In this document: in pieces, positions 34,989-45,273 of the stretch | How positions within the stretch are numbered: the first letter of the stretch is position 1 | How the letters are laid out: each line of letters opens with the position of its first letter | NCBI GenBank assembly: GCA_947174505.1 | Contig: CAMWJF010000010.1 | Coordinates: 26,343 to 90,342, forward strand | DNA: 64,000 nucleotides | Direction: 5' to 3' | Source of the DNA: an uncultured Lachnospiraceae bacterium | GTDB taxonomy: Bacteria > Bacillota > Clostridia > Lachnospirales > Lachnospiraceae | Made by a program: the position numbers and the translations under genes | Notes under the pieces: generated by a model | What the model was told of the DNA's origin: nothing | Database searches by the model: none | What the model saw: only the letters and a program-made list of their open reading frames with translations

Positions 34989-37900
34989 GTCTTCGAGTTC
35001 TTTGTCTATCAGGTTGACGCTCACCAGCGTGGAGATCCCCTTCTCCTGCATGGTAATTCCGTAAAGTCTGTCCGCTTTCTCCATCGTACCCCGCCTGTGG
35101 GTAATCACAATAAACTGGGTGCTCTTCGTCAGCTTGTGCAGATACTTGGCAAACCGCGTCACATTGTTTTCATCAAGCGCCGCCTCGATCTCGTCCAAAA
35201 GGCAGAACGGCGAAGGCTTCAGGTTCTGGATCGCAAAGAGCAGGCAGATCGCCGTCAGGGACTTTTCGCCGCCGGACATCTGCATCATATTGACCAGCTT
35301 CTTTCCAGGCGGCTGTGCAATCACCAGAATGCCCGCCTCCAGCACATCCTCATCCTCAATCAGTTCAAGCGCGCCCTTTCCGCCGCCGAAAAGCTCTTTG
35401 AATACCTTGTCAAACTCCCGGTTGATCTGGGCAAATTTTTCGTTAAACTGTTTCCTCATGGAAGTGTCCAGCTCCTCAATAATGCCGAGCAGCGTTTTCT
35501 CCGCCTCCACCAGATCGTCATGCTGCGTCTTTAAAAAAGTGTAACGCTCCATCAGATTCCGGTAATCCTCGATGGCGTTTACGTTCACATCGCCAAGTTT
35601 TCTGATCGCGTACTTTAAACTGCTGATTTCCCGCTTCATGGCCGGCAGATCGGTCATTTCTTCATTCTTTAAGCCTTCCGCGTCGGAGAGGGTGATCTCA
35701 TACTCATCCCACATGTAATTGATCTGGGACTCGATCGATTCCTCCATCCGCTCCTTCTGCGCATTTAAACGGTATACTTCCTTATCCAGCGCCGTCATAC
35801 GCTGGGAAAGCTCTTCTCTCGTACCAAAGAAGTTTTTCTGTTTCCCTGAAAGCGCTTCCTTTGTCTCCACATCCTCTTTCAGTTTTTTCTCCGCATCTGT
35901 CTGCGCCGTGTGGGATGCTTCGATGGTTCTTTCAATCTCGAGAATACTCTCCTTTTTGCGCTCTACTTCCTCCTTGCCCAGATGCAGACCTTCCTTCACC
36001 TCGTTAAGCTCTGTCCGGTAACGTTCTCTCTCTCCGTCCACACGCTCCAGATTCTGCTGTTTGAAGTCGGCGTTCTGGCGCATTTTTTCTACTTCGACGT
36101 CCCATTCCCCCATCTGCGCTGACTGCTCGGACTCCAGCGCACGCTTTTCCTCCAGTTGTGCCTGAAACGCGGCGATCTGGGTTTCCACGCTCTTTTCCAG
36201 CGCCTCGGAGTCAGCCAGCTCCTTTGCCGCCTCCTCCTTGCCTGTCCGGATCTCGCCGATCTGGGTTTCGATATCCTGCTCCTCCGTCTTTAATTCTCCG
36301 AAGCCCTCCGTGGTCTCGCTCTTCTTTTCCTCCGCCTGCATCACATTCATTCTGGCGGTATTCTGCTCGATAAATTTCCGCTGGATCTGTCCCTTGATAT
36401 CCTCGATCTCAAGACGCATTTTATTGCGGCCGCGCTTTGTCTCCTCGATCTCATTTAAGATCTGGTCGATCTCCTTCACATACTGCTTTACCTTTTTCTC
36501 CAGTTCCTCCATCTCCCTGCGCCTGCCGAGCAGATTGGAGTTATTCTTAAACGCGCCGCCGCTGATGGCGCCGCCGGGCACGAGAAGCTCGCCCTCCAGC
36601 GTAACCATGCGGATGCCGTAATCAAACTTTCTGGCGATTTTTACCGCGTTGTCTACATTGTCTACCACCATAATACGCCCAAGCATAGCCCTGGCTACGT
36701 TCTGGTATTTCTTCTCGATTTTTACAAGCTTATCCGCCATTCCCACCACGCCCGGCTCTTTCAGCGCCTCCTTATTTTTAAACTCCTGCGGATGGGTAAT
36801 GCTTGTAAGCGGCAGGAACGTGGCCCGCCCGGCCCTGGCTTTTTTTAAGAAGCCGATCATCCGCTTGGCGGTCTCCTCATCCTCCGTCACAATATTCTGG
36901 ATATTGCCGCCCAGCGCCGTCTCTATGGCCGTCTCATACTTTGCTTCCGCCTGAATGATATCCGCCACAACGCCGATGATGCCCTTTTCCGTATCCTTTT
37001 TCTCCATGACAGCCTTGACACTGCCGCCGTACCCCTCGTAGCGCTCTGTCAGATTGGAGAGCGCCTCCAGCTTGGACTTCTGCTGGTGATACAGCACCTG
37101 TGTATCCCGCAGCTTCTGATCCTTTCCGGCCAGTTCATCCCTCACACCGGCAAGGCGCTCCTCCATAAGCTCCTGCTGCTCCGTCAGCTCCTTGATGGAC
37201 GTGGTGATGGCCGCAAACTCCTCCTCCAGCTTTTTGATCGTCTCCGTCTGTTCCGCCTCGTCGGACTTAGCCCGGAGAAGTCTGGAGTTAAGCTCTGCCT
37301 TCCGGATGTTCACCTGCTCCAGCATGGTATCAAAACGCCCCAGCCTGGATTTGATCGTAGCCCGGTTATTGAGTGCCTCTATAATCGTATTCTTTCCGCT
37401 TTCAATATGATTATTTAAAGTTTCTATCTCGCTCTGGGTTTTTTCCAGAAGCTCTCTGGCCTGCGTCCGCTCCTCCTCCAGCGCTGCCAGCTTTTCATCA
37501 ATCTCCTGTTTCTCCCCGAGAATGGCTTCTCTCTCTTTGTCCCTCTCGGCGAGCTGCTCACTGATGCTGTTGATACGTGTCTGCAGATGCTCCTCGTTTC
37601 CCTCCGCGGAGTGAATCTGTTCCTTTAAGACATTGATCTCACCCTCCAGCTTGGAACGCATCACGCCTGTGTCCGTAAGCGTAGCCCTCGCCGCCTCGAT
37701 CTCCGCATCCAGCTGCTCGATACGGCTCTGAATCTGCTCATACTCCTCCTTAATAGACTCGTATTTTTCGGTGGTCTCCTGCAGGTCCCCGCCCGCAATG
37801 CGCAGCTTCTCATCCACATCCTTCAGCTGCTCCGTAATCCTTACGTTTTCAAGCAGGAAAACATTGACGTCAAGGGTCTTTAATTCTTCTTTCCTGCGAA

Positions 37901-38546
37901 GATAAATCCTTGCCTTCTCCGCCTGCTTTTCTAACGGCCCCGTCTGCTTTTCAAGCTCCGCCAGAATATCGTTCACACGCAGCAGATTCTGTTTTTCCGT
38001 CTCCAGCTTTTTCTGCGCCGCATACTTTCTTCTCTTGAATTTCACAATGCCGGCCGCCTCGTCAAAAAGCTCCCTGCGCTCCTCCGGCTTGCCGCTTAAG
38101 ATTTTCTCAATCTGGCCCTGCCCGATAATGGAATAGCCTTCCTTACCGATACCGGTATCGTAAAACAGTTCGTTGACGTCTTTCAGACGGCAGGGCGTGC
38201 CGTTTAACATATACTCGCTCTCCCCGGAGCGGTACAGTCTTCGCGACACCGTTACCTCATCAAAATCAATCGGGAGCTGGTGGTCGGCATTGTCCAGTGT
38301 AATCGCCACATAGGCGTAGCCCAGCGGTTTTCTCAACTCTGTCCCGGAAAAGATTACATCCTGCATGGACACGCCGCGAAGCTGTTTGATGCGCTGCTCT
38401 CCCAGCACCCACCTGACCGCGTCTGCCACATTGCTCTTCCCGGAACCGTTCGGCCCCACAATGCCCGTGATCCCGTTGTGAAATTTGAAGTTAATTTTAT
38501 TTGCAAAGGATTTAAACCCGTGTACTTCTATACTTTTTAAATACAT
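34986..38546 (-). CDS. smc: Chromosome segregation protein SMC
   Basis: MYLKSIEVHGFKSFANKINFKFHNGITGIVGPNGSGKSNVADAVRWVLGEQ; long coiled coils and hinge; C-terminal LSGGEKSLTAICLLFAI. Confidence 0.98.
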   Translation of the reverse strand: MYLKSIEVHGFKSFANKINFKFHNGITGIVGPNGSGKSNVADAVRWVLGEQRIKQLRGVSMQDVIFSGTELRKPLGYAYVAITLDNADHQLPIDFDEVTVSRRLYRSGESEYMLNGTPCRLKDVNELFYDTGIGKEGYSIIGQGQIEKILSGKPEERRELFDEAAGIVKFKRRKYAAQKKLETEKQNLLRVNDILAELEKQTGPLEKQAEKARIYLRRKEELKTLDVNVFLLENVRITEQLKDVDEKLRIAGGDLQETTEKYESIKEEYEQIQSRIEQLDAEIEAARATLTDTGVMRSKLEGEINVLKEQIHSAEGNEEHLQTRINSISEQLAERDKEREAILGEKQEIDEKLAALEEERTQARELLEKTQSEIETLNNHIESGKNTIIEALNNRATIKSRLGRFDTMLEQVNIRKAELNSRLLRAKSDEAEQTETIKKLEEEFAAITTSIKELTEQQELMEERLAGVRDELAGKDQKLRDTQVLYHQQKSKLEALSNLTERYEGYGGSVKAVMEKKDTEKGIIGVVADIIQAEAKYETAIETALGGNIQNIVTEDEETAKRMIGFLKKARAGRATFLPLTSITHPQEFKNKEALKEPGVVGMADKLVKIEKKYQNVARAMLGRIMVVDNVDNAVKIARKFDYGIRMVTLEGELLVPGGAISGGAFKNNSNLLGRRREMEELEKKVKQYVKEIDQILNEIEETKRGRNKMRLEIEDIKGQIQRKFIEQNTARMNVMQAEEKKSETTEGFGELKTEEQDIETQIGEIRTGKEEAAKELADSEALEKSVETQIAAFQAQLEEKRALESEQSAQMGEWDVEVEKMRQNADFKQQNLERVDGERERYRTELNEVKEGLHLGKEEVERKKESILEIERTIEASHTAQTDAEKKLKEDVETKEALSGKQKNFFGTREELSQRMTALDKEVYRLNAQKERMEESIESQINYMWDEYEITLSDAEGLKNEEMTDLPAMKREISSLKYAIRKLGDVNVNAIEDYRNLMERYTFLKTQHDDLVEAEKTLLGIIEELDTSMRKQFNEKFAQINREFDKVFKELFGGGKGALELIEDEDVLEAGILVIAQPPGKKLVNMMQMSGGEKSLTAICLLFAIQNLKPSPFCLLDEIEAALDENNVTRFAKYLHKLTKSTQFIVITHRRGTMEKADRLYGITMQEKGISTLVSVNLIDKELED

Positions 38547-38576
38547 ATATACCTCTCGCCTGTATCCGAAACCGCA

Positions 38577-39266
38577 TCACTCTTCTTTTCTCGCCAAAAG
38601 GGCCTGATATGCCGCCTGCTGCTGTGCCGCCTTCTTGGAATGGCCGGTTCCCCATCCCACCTTTTTTTCTCCCACATAGGCCTCCACCTCAAAAATCTTA
38701 TTGTGCTGCGGCCCTTCCTCTTTTACAAGCTCATAGCGAAGCGCGCCCTCACTCCCCTGCTGCACAAGCTCCTGCAGGATCGTCTTGGCATCGTAAAAAA
38801 GCTGCTTATGTTCCAGATCCGAAAGAACAAAACGGTGAATGAAAGCGGAAGCCTCCGCCAATCCGCCGTCCAGATAAATCGCGCCGATTACCGCTTCCAT
38901 CACATCCGAGACAATGGAGTCCCTGCTTCTTCCCCCGGTGGCCTCCTCTCCCTTTCCCAGAAGAATATGCTGCTCCAGCGAAAAATCCCTTGCACAGTAA
39001 GCGAGCGCCGGCTCACAAACCATGGATGCCCGCATCTTGGTCAGTTCCCCTTCTGATGTCTCCTCCCGTTCCCGGAAAAGAAAATCGCTGCTCACAAGCT
39101 CCAGCACGGCGTCTCCCAGAAATTCCAGCCGTTCATAGTCGTCGTATCTGTTGATCTTCATTTCGTTGGCATAAGAGCTGTGGGTCAGCGCCCGCCGCAA
39201 AAGTTTTTTGTCCCGAAATCGATATGCAATTTTTTCTTCCAACGCGTCAAACGTTTCGTCCGCCAT
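38577..39266 (-). CDS. rnc: Ribonuclease III
   Basis: ALTHSSYANE; ERLEFLGDAVLELVSSDFLF; C-terminal dsRBD GWGTGHSKKAAQQQAAYQAL. Confidence 0.97.
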   Translation of the reverse strand: MADETFDALEEKIAYRFRDKKLLRRALTHSSYANEMKINRYDDYERLEFLGDAVLELVSSDFLFREREETSEGELTKMRASMVCEPALAYCARDFSLEQHILLGKGEEATGGRSRDSIVSDVMEAVIGAIYLDGGLAEASAFIHRFVLSDLEHKQLFYDAKTILQELVQQGSEGALRYELVKEEGPQHNKIFEVEAYVGEKKVGWGTGHSKKAAQQQAAYQALLARKEE

Positions 39267-39316
39267 AAAAACCTCCGCATGGAAAAGCCCCTTCCTCATC
39301 AGAAAGGGCCAACCGC

Positions 39317-39547
39317 TTACTCCCTGCTGCTCTTAATCAGTTCTACCGCCTGTCCCACCGTAGTGATGCGCTCCGCCTTTCCGGCAGGTATTTCAATCTG
39401 AAAGGCATCCTCAATTCCCATGATAATCTGGTATACATCCAGAGAATCCGCTCCCAGATCCTCCAAAAAGGTGGTCTCTTCCGTGATCTCCTTAGGGTCT
39501 ACGCTTAAAACCCCCGCTATCACTTCCCGTAATTTTTTAAGCTCCAT
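39317..39547 (-). CDS. acpP: Acyl carrier protein
   Basis: FLEDLGADSLDVYQIIMGIEDAFQIEIP. Confidence 0.97.
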   Translation of the reverse strand: MELKKLREVIAGVLSVDPKEITEETTFLEDLGADSLDVYQIIMGIEDAFQIEIPAGKAERITTVGQAVELIKSSRE

Positions 39548-39610
39548 CGCCAAACAAACCTCTCCGCTTTCTAAAGCGTCGTCCGCTATCGGTATCTTAT
39601 CGCTGCTACG

Positions 39611-40630
39611 CTAGCCCTCATTTTCCTGCGCCGTTACCTTCTCCCGTATCTTTTCGCTGATCTGCTGCTCCGTAAAGGCAATGCACTGTAAAATAGAATT
39701 TTTTATCTCATTCGCCTTTGAGCTGCCGTGGGTTTTCACAACCAGCCCCTTAAGTCCCAAAAGCGGCGCGCCGCCGTACTGCTCCAGATCAAAGGCTTTC
39801 AAAGTCGTTTTCAGCGCGGGCTTCACTAAAAGCGCGCCGATCTTACTGCGCAGAGAGGTCATCATGCCCTCCTTCACTTTGGAGATCAGCGTCAGTCCCA
39901 CACCCTCATAAGTTTTCAAAATCACGTTCCCCACAAAAGCTTCGCAGACTATCACGTCCGCCGCTCCCGCCGGAATATCCCTTGCCTCCACGCTGCCGAT
40001 AAAGTTGATGTCCGGGCAGTTCTTAAGCAGGGGAAAGGTTTCCTTCACCAGGGCGTTTCCCTTTTCCTCCTCGGCGCCGATATTCACAATACCGACCTTC
40101 GGATTTTTCACACCCATCACATATTCCATATATACCGAGCCCATCTTCGCAAACTGCACCAGATGGGAAGGCCTGGCGTCCACATTGGCACCGCAGTCAA
40201 TCAGAAGGGAGCATCCCGTCGCCGTAGGAATGAGCGGTGCAAGCGGCGGCCTCTCCACGCCCTTAATCCTGCCAACAATCACCTGTCCGCCCACCAGCGT
40301 CGCCCCGGTACTTCCCGCGGATACATAAGCGTCACAGGTGCCGTCCTTCACAAGATTGAGCGCCTTCACAAGCGAAGAATCTTTTTTCCTGCGGATCGCC
40401 ATCACCGGCGGCTCCGCCGTCTCGATGATCTCGGAGGCATGTACCACCTCAATCTGCTGCCCCGGATATGTATATCCGGAGAGCTCTTTTTCCAGAACAT
40501 CCTGCTTTCCCACCAGATATACCTTGATCTTACCGCTCGCGTTTACCGCCTCCACAGCGCCCTTTACCGTCTCCACAGGGGCGTTGTCACCGCCCATGGC
40601 ATCCACAGCCACCTTAATCCATTCGCTCAT
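39611..40630 (-). CDS. plsX: Phosphate acyltransferase PlsX
   Basis: IKVAVDAMGGDNAPVETVKGAVEA; SAGSTGATLVGG. Confidence 0.97.
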   Translation of the reverse strand: MSEWIKVAVDAMGGDNAPVETVKGAVEAVNASGKIKVYLVGKQDVLEKELSGYTYPGQQIEVVHASEIIETAEPPVMAIRRKKDSSLVKALNLVKDGTCDAYVSAGSTGATLVGGQVIVGRIKGVERPPLAPLIPTATGCSLLIDCGANVDARPSHLVQFAKMGSVYMEYVMGVKNPKVGIVNIGAEEEKGNALVKETFPLLKNCPDINFIGSVEARDIPAGAADVIVCEAFVGNVILKTYEGVGLTLISKVKEGMMTSLRSKIGALLVKPALKTTLKAFDLEQYGGAPLLGLKGLVVKTHGSSKANEIKNSILQCIAFTEQQISEKIREKVTAQENEG

Positions 40631-40714
40631 ACGCAACCTTCCGTTTCTCTTAAGCCTGCCATACAGCCCGTATTTGAATAGTTATAATATACTAAATCCG
40701 CCCATAAAAATCAA

Positions 40715-40741
40715 GGCTCTTCGGGAGGTTCCCGAAAAGCC
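40715..40741 (-). terminator. Hairpin/terminator-like structure downstream of rpmF
   Basis: Minus strand GGCTTTTCGGGaacctCCCGAAGAGCC followed by TTGATTTTT. Confidence 0.6.
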
Positions 40742-40752
40742 CGACACATCGA

Positions 40753-40932
40753 TCAATCAACTGCGATGATTTCTTTTTTGTTGTATGTTCCACATTTCTT
40801 ACATACTCTGTGGGGCACCATCAGCGCGCCGCACTTACTGCATTTTACTAATGTAGGAGCAGTCATTTTCCAGTTTGCTCTTCTCTTATCTCTTCTAGCT
40901 TTAGAAGATTTGTTTTTAGGACAAATAGACAT
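40753..40932 (-). CDS. rpmF: 50S ribosomal protein L32
   Basis: Reverse frame MSICPKNKSSKARRDKRRANWKMTAPTLVKCSKCGALMVPHRVCKKCGTYNKKEIIAVD* (59 aa, below track cutoff). Confidence 0.96.
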   Translation of the reverse strand: MSICPKNKSSKARRDKRRANWKMTAPTLVKCSKCGALMVPHRVCKKCGTYNKKEIIAVD

Positions 40933-40934
40933 CG

Positions 40935-41459
40935 TTACACCTCCTTATCCGCTTCAAAAATATCTTTGATCGCCGCCATCCTGGGATCGGGAACAAAAGT
41001 GTCACAACTGCATGTCCCCGTATTCAGATCCCTGCCACATGTGGGGCAGATCCCCTTACAATCCGGCTTACACAGGATCTTCATAGGCCAGCTTGTTACT
41101 ATCTCACTGAGGAGTAAGTCCTCTACGTCCAACTGAAAGCCATCCATGAAAGGCTGTTCCTCATACACCGAGGGTTCAGCCGCCATATCCGGCGCCCACA
41201 CTTCTCTGGTAAAGCAGACCTCCCTCTTCTCTTCCACCGGCTTCAGACATCTGTCACAGCCCGCGGAGAAGACAAACGCCGCTTTTCCTTCGATCCGTGC
41301 CCTGCCCTTACCTGTGTTTGTAAAAACAAAGCCCACCGGTGATGAAGCAAGCACCGGATACTTCTCCCCACCGACAGAAACCTCCGTAAACTGCGTTTCC
41401 GCCTGCATGGAGACAACTCTGTCCTCATTTATCAACACTTCTGTCAGGTTCACGAACAT
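40935..41459 (-). CDS. DUF177/YceD family protein
   Basis: FSAGCDRCLKPVEEKREVCFTREVW; CKPDCKGICPTCGRDLNTGTCSC; upstream of rpmF. Confidence 0.95.
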   Translation of the reverse strand: MFVNLTEVLINEDRVVSMQAETQFTEVSVGGEKYPVLASSPVGFVFTNTGKGRARIEGKAAFVFSAGCDRCLKPVEEKREVCFTREVWAPDMAAEPSVYEEQPFMDGFQLDVEDLLLSEIVTSWPMKILCKPDCKGICPTCGRDLNTGTCSCDTFVPDPRMAAIKDIFEADKEV

Positions 41460-41485
41460 AGCAGACTCCTATCCACACTCAAACA

Positions 41486-41514
41486 ATTATACATAGGGCA
41501 TCCCGGTTTGTCAA
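41486..41514 (-). promoter_or_regulatory. Perfect consensus sigma-A promoter for the DUF177-rpmF-plsX-acpP-rnc-smc-ftsY run
   Basis: Minus strand TTGACA, 17-bp spacer, TATAAT. Confidence 0.85.
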
Positions 41515-41604
41515 CCGATAATTTAACGTATGTAATGAGCCGTGCGGAACACCGGCGGTATCAGCCGTTGGGAGCCGGCTCACAAAAGGCTGTATATCGG
41601 CAGC

Positions 41605-43422
41605 TCAGACGGAGAACTGCTCCACACCGCCTACCAGATGGTCCACATCGCCCTTCAGGTCTTCCACCATTTCCTTTGATCTTACCACGATCTGACCAAG
41701 CTCCTCCGTCATGGCGGAAGTCTCCTCGGAGGATGCCGCATTGTCCTGTGCCAGACTGTTTAACGTATCCAGCACCGTGGTAATGCCCTGCCGCTGCCTC
41801 TCGATCTCCTCCGTCATTTCTTCAATGCTCACGATAGACGCCATGCACTGATCCAGGTTCGCGTACAGATCCTTGAAAATGCTCTGGGTAGCGTTTAACA
41901 CATCCACCTGATGCTCCACCGTCCCGTTCACCTTCTCCATAATCTGCAGGGACTGTACGGACTTATTTACCAGGTCATTGATAATATGGGAGATTTCACC
42001 TACTGCCTGCGTTGACTGGTTGGCCAGTGCGCCGATCTCTGTGGCTACCACTGCAAAGCCCTTGCCGCTCTCCCCGGCACGGGCCGCCTCGATGGACGCA
42101 TTCAGCGCCAGCAGATTGGTCTGGTCCGCGATCGCGTCAATCAGCCCTGCCGCCTGCTTGATCGCGTCTGCCGCCTCGTTGGTGGCCTCCGCCTGCGTCT
42201 GCATACTCACCACGTCTTCCTTTGTGCGCATATTTGCCTGCACCAGCTCCTGCAGCTTATCGGAGCAGTCCTGACTCAGCCTCTTCATGACATCGGAGTT
42301 GTCGCGCAGATCTGCCACTTCCTTCGTTGTTCTGTCAATTCCTTCTGCAATTTTATTGACCTCGCCGGTAGCATCCGATGTGGAGGCCGCCTGCGCGGTA
42401 ATATTTTTTGCAATCTCCTCCACCGCTATATCCACTTCCCCGATGGATTTTTCCATCTGCCGGAAGCTCTCATCAAACTCTACCGTCATTTCCTCTACCT
42501 TATGGGCTGTCCCCGAAATAGACATGATGAGACCGTGAATCTTTTCTCTGGCCGTATTTAAGCTGTCCGCCGCCACACCCATCTCGTTTCTCTGTTTTAC
42601 CTCCACACCCGCCGTCAGGTCTCCCTCGGAAATGCTGACTGCAAAGTCCTTTACCCGGCGAAGCGGAACCACCAGGAACTCGCCCACTATGCAGGATACC
42701 ACCACCGTGATAATCAGCAGGACAACACAGCAGCCTGCCATAAGGACACAGGAATTGTTAAACTCCCTGACAATCGAATCCTTGATCCCCTGCATCTCCA
42801 TCTCCATGTCATCCACATAATTTCCCGTGGACACTGCCCAGCCCCATGGCTCAAAATAGCCGGAATAGGCCACCTTGGGCGCCACAGTCACACCGTCCGC
42901 CTTCGTAAAATAGAATTGATTATAGCCGCCCTTGTCCGCAGACTGGCATACCTTCATGATTTCCTGTATAATCATAATGCCGTTCTGGTCCTCCAGACCA
43001 TAACGGTTATTCCCCTCCTGCTCCGGAAGAATCGGATGCATGATCAGCATGTAATCCTTGTCGTCTATCCAGAAATAGCCGCTGTCGTCATCCCTGTAAC
43101 GCATGGCGCGCACAATTTCCGCCGCCTCCGCCTTCGCCTCTTCCTCCGTCAGCGTCCCTGCCGCCGACTTGTCATACTCCGCCTGCAGGATCGCCAGCAC
43201 ACTCTGCACCTGAGACTTAATCTCCGTCCGGTACCCGTCATCCATCGCCTTCGCGTACTCGTCGTATGCGCCGTTGGAAATATTCCGAATCGTCAGAACG
43301 CCGATCATGCCGACCGCCACCCCGATGACAATCCCCAGCGCTGCGCAGACGAAGACAAGCGTTGTCTTCAGACTCTTGGTTCTACCCCGTTTCTTCTCCA
43401 CTTTCTCCACTTCCTTCCCCAT
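41605..43422 (-). CDS. Methyl-accepting chemotaxis protein with single Cache (Cache_2-like) domain
   Basis: DDDSGYFWIDDKDYMLIMHP...YFEPWGWAVSTGNYVDDME; HAMP; NLLALNASIEAARAGESGKGFAVVATEIGALANQS. Confidence 0.95.
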   Translation of the reverse strand: MGKEVEKVEKKRGRTKSLKTTLVFVCAALGIVIGVAVGMIGVLTIRNISNGAYDEYAKAMDDGYRTEIKSQVQSVLAILQAEYDKSAAGTLTEEEAKAEAAEIVRAMRYRDDDSGYFWIDDKDYMLIMHPILPEQEGNNRYGLEDQNGIMIIQEIMKVCQSADKGGYNQFYFTKADGVTVAPKVAYSGYFEPWGWAVSTGNYVDDMEMEMQGIKDSIVREFNNSCVLMAGCCVVLLIITVVVSCIVGEFLVVPLRRVKDFAVSISEGDLTAGVEVKQRNEMGVAADSLNTAREKIHGLIMSISGTAHKVEEMTVEFDESFRQMEKSIGEVDIAVEEIAKNITAQAASTSDATGEVNKIAEGIDRTTKEVADLRDNSDVMKRLSQDCSDKLQELVQANMRTKEDVVSMQTQAEATNEAADAIKQAAGLIDAIADQTNLLALNASIEAARAGESGKGFAVVATEIGALANQSTQAVGEISHIINDLVNKSVQSLQIMEKVNGTVEHQVDVLNATQSIFKDLYANLDQCMASIVSIEEMTEEIERQRQGITTVLDTLNSLAQDNAASSEETSAMTEELGQIVVRSKEMVEDLKGDVDHLVGGVEQFSV

Positions 43423-43645
43423 AAGTTTATACTTCTCTTAAAATGATATTATACACCTGTCTTCCCTGTCTTTCAAGCACTGCAAGTTGATCCGGCGCTC
43501 TCCTTTCCCGTATCACCTGAAGTTTCAAAAATAGCTGTAAAATATTTTCCCTGCCGTCTGTGTTTGTGCTATACTTTATGATATAATGATCGCAGAAAAA
43601 TAGCAAACGCTATCTATTTTCAATGTTATAGGGAGGATTTCAGCT

Positions 43646-44455
43646 ATGTATCATTTTACTGATGACTGCCTGATCGGTGTGGAAGAAATCGACAACGAAC
43701 ACAGGGAGCTTTTCCGTATCATAAACGAGACGCAGGAATTGCTGGACAATCAGATCTTAAACGACAAATACGACCGTATCATGGAGATGGTGGAACGTCT
43801 GGAACAATATGCGGAAGAGCATTTCCGGCATGAGGAGGCTTACATGGAGAGCATCCGCCACCCGGAGCTCTCTCTGCAGAAGAAACAGCACCTCTTCTTT
43901 TGCGACAAAATCAATGGCATCACAAATTCCTTCTCCTCTGACCATGCACAGCAGGAAGTGTTAGACGATCTGCTGCGCTATCTTGTGACCTGGCTCTACC
44001 GCCACATTATCAGCTCAGACCTGATGATCGGCAAGTTAAAACCCTCGGAAGAACGGACCGCACCGGCGTTTAACGATACCTATCTGACCGGTATCCCGCT
44101 GATCGACAAGGAACACAGGGAGCTGTTCCGCATCATCGGGGATGTGTACCGCGTGATGACAGACGAACTTGCTTTTGACAAATACGACGAGATTGTGCGT
44201 CTTCTGGAAGAACTGCGGGATTACACGAAATTCCATTTTCAGGACGAAGAAATGTATATGGAAAGCATCCATTATGAAGGGCTGGACGCCCAGAGACGGG
44301 CGCACGAGGCCTTTGTATCGAGACTGGAAGAAATGGATCTGAATCACATTGACGAGAACCAGCAGGAGACGCTGGAAGATCTCATGGAATTTCTGACAGA
44401 ATGGCTGGTAAACCACATTTTACATACCGACAAAAAAATACCGGCGGGGCATTAA
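43646..44455 (+). CDS. Bacteriohemerythrin with two tandem hemerythrin domains
   Basis: Repeated IDNEHRELFRII...HFRHEEAYMESI and IDKEHRELFRII...HFQDEEMYMESI. Confidence 0.93.
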   Translation: MYHFTDDCLIGVEEIDNEHRELFRIINETQELLDNQILNDKYDRIMEMVERLEQYAEEHFRHEEAYMESIRHPELSLQKKQHLFFCDKINGITNSFSSDHAQQEVLDDLLRYLVTWLYRHIISSDLMIGKLKPSEERTAPAFNDTYLTGIPLIDKEHRELFRIIGDVYRVMTDELAFDKYDEIVRLLEELRDYTKFHFQDEEMYMESIHYEGLDAQRRAHEAFVSRLEEMDLNHIDENQQETLEDLMEFLTEWLVNHILHTDKKIPAGH

Positions 44456-45273
44456 TCTGGCGCCCCGCCAAACAAATACCGGTATTTTCTCCGCTGCATG
44501 CGAATCAGTTCCCCGACTCTTTTCTTAATCTCCGCCGGATACTCAGGCTCCTTCTCCAAAAGTATTTCCACATCCCTGTTGGTAAACCGGAATTGTAAAT
44601 GCTGACCGAATAAGTTCTCCACAACATCCAGCTGTTCATCGAAGTCCCGGCAGAACGTTTTCGCTTTCGGCTTTTCATACAGCTTATCTAAAGGCGTCTC
44701 CAGCGGATAGTCCATTTTCGTGTCCGCCATCAGCGACGCGCCGTGGTCAAATGCCGGGCAGTAATGATACTTCCCGAACGCATCCCTAAGAACCGCTATA
44801 TTGTGCGTATGCCTGTCCTCATTTAAAAAGAGGGCGTCTATTGTCAGAAGAATACTTAAGTATTTCCCAAATTCTTTCAGTCCTGTCAGGTTTTCTGTCT
44901 GCTCCACCAGAAACACCGCTCTGTTTTCCGGCTCCCTGATCCGAAATATGCTCTCGTAAAGACTTTCCCCGTAGTGCTGGAAGAACAGTCTCTCCAGCGT
45001 AATCAAATGCCAGCCGGGCGGCTGGAAATGATCGCTTTCACATCCCAGAAAGACCGCTTCACCATACCGGATTTTTACCGTATCATACAGCAGAAATGTC
45101 TCTCTGTCCATCGTGGACATCTGCAGCAGACGGGAAACCATATACTCCGCGAGCCCTTCATAGCCTGTATAATCCGCTTTATACCATTTTTCTCCGCTGT
45201 ACCATTTCAACTGATTTCCTTTGGAGGACTGTCTGCGCGTTTCCCCAGCATACCCTTCAAACAAAGTTACCAT
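44452..45273 (-). CDS. HipA-like (HipA_C) kinase domain protein lacking an obvious N-terminal HipA subdomain
   Basis: SSKGNQLKWYSGEKWYKADYTGYEGLAEYMVSRLL; LTIDALFLNEDRHTHNIAVL; YCPAFDHGASLM catalytic-like motifs. Confidence 0.7.
   Translation of the reverse strand: MVTLFEGYAGETRRQSSKGNQLKWYSGEKWYKADYTGYEGLAEYMVSRLLQMSTMDRETFLLYDTVKIRYGEAVFLGCESDHFQPPGWHLITLERLFFQHYGESLYESIFRIREPENRAVFLVEQTENLTGLKEFGKYLSILLTIDALFLNEDRHTHNIAVLRDAFGKYHYCPAFDHGASLMADTKMDYPLETPLDKLYEKPKAKTFCRDFDEQLDVVENLFGQHLQFRFTNRDVEILLEKEPEYPAEIKKRVGELIRMQRRKYRYLFGGAPD

Noticed and set aside
34986-38546. Considered SMC as part of a defence (Wadjet/Lamassu-like) system
   Set aside because: Full-length housekeeping SMC in the canonical rnc-smc-ftsY context
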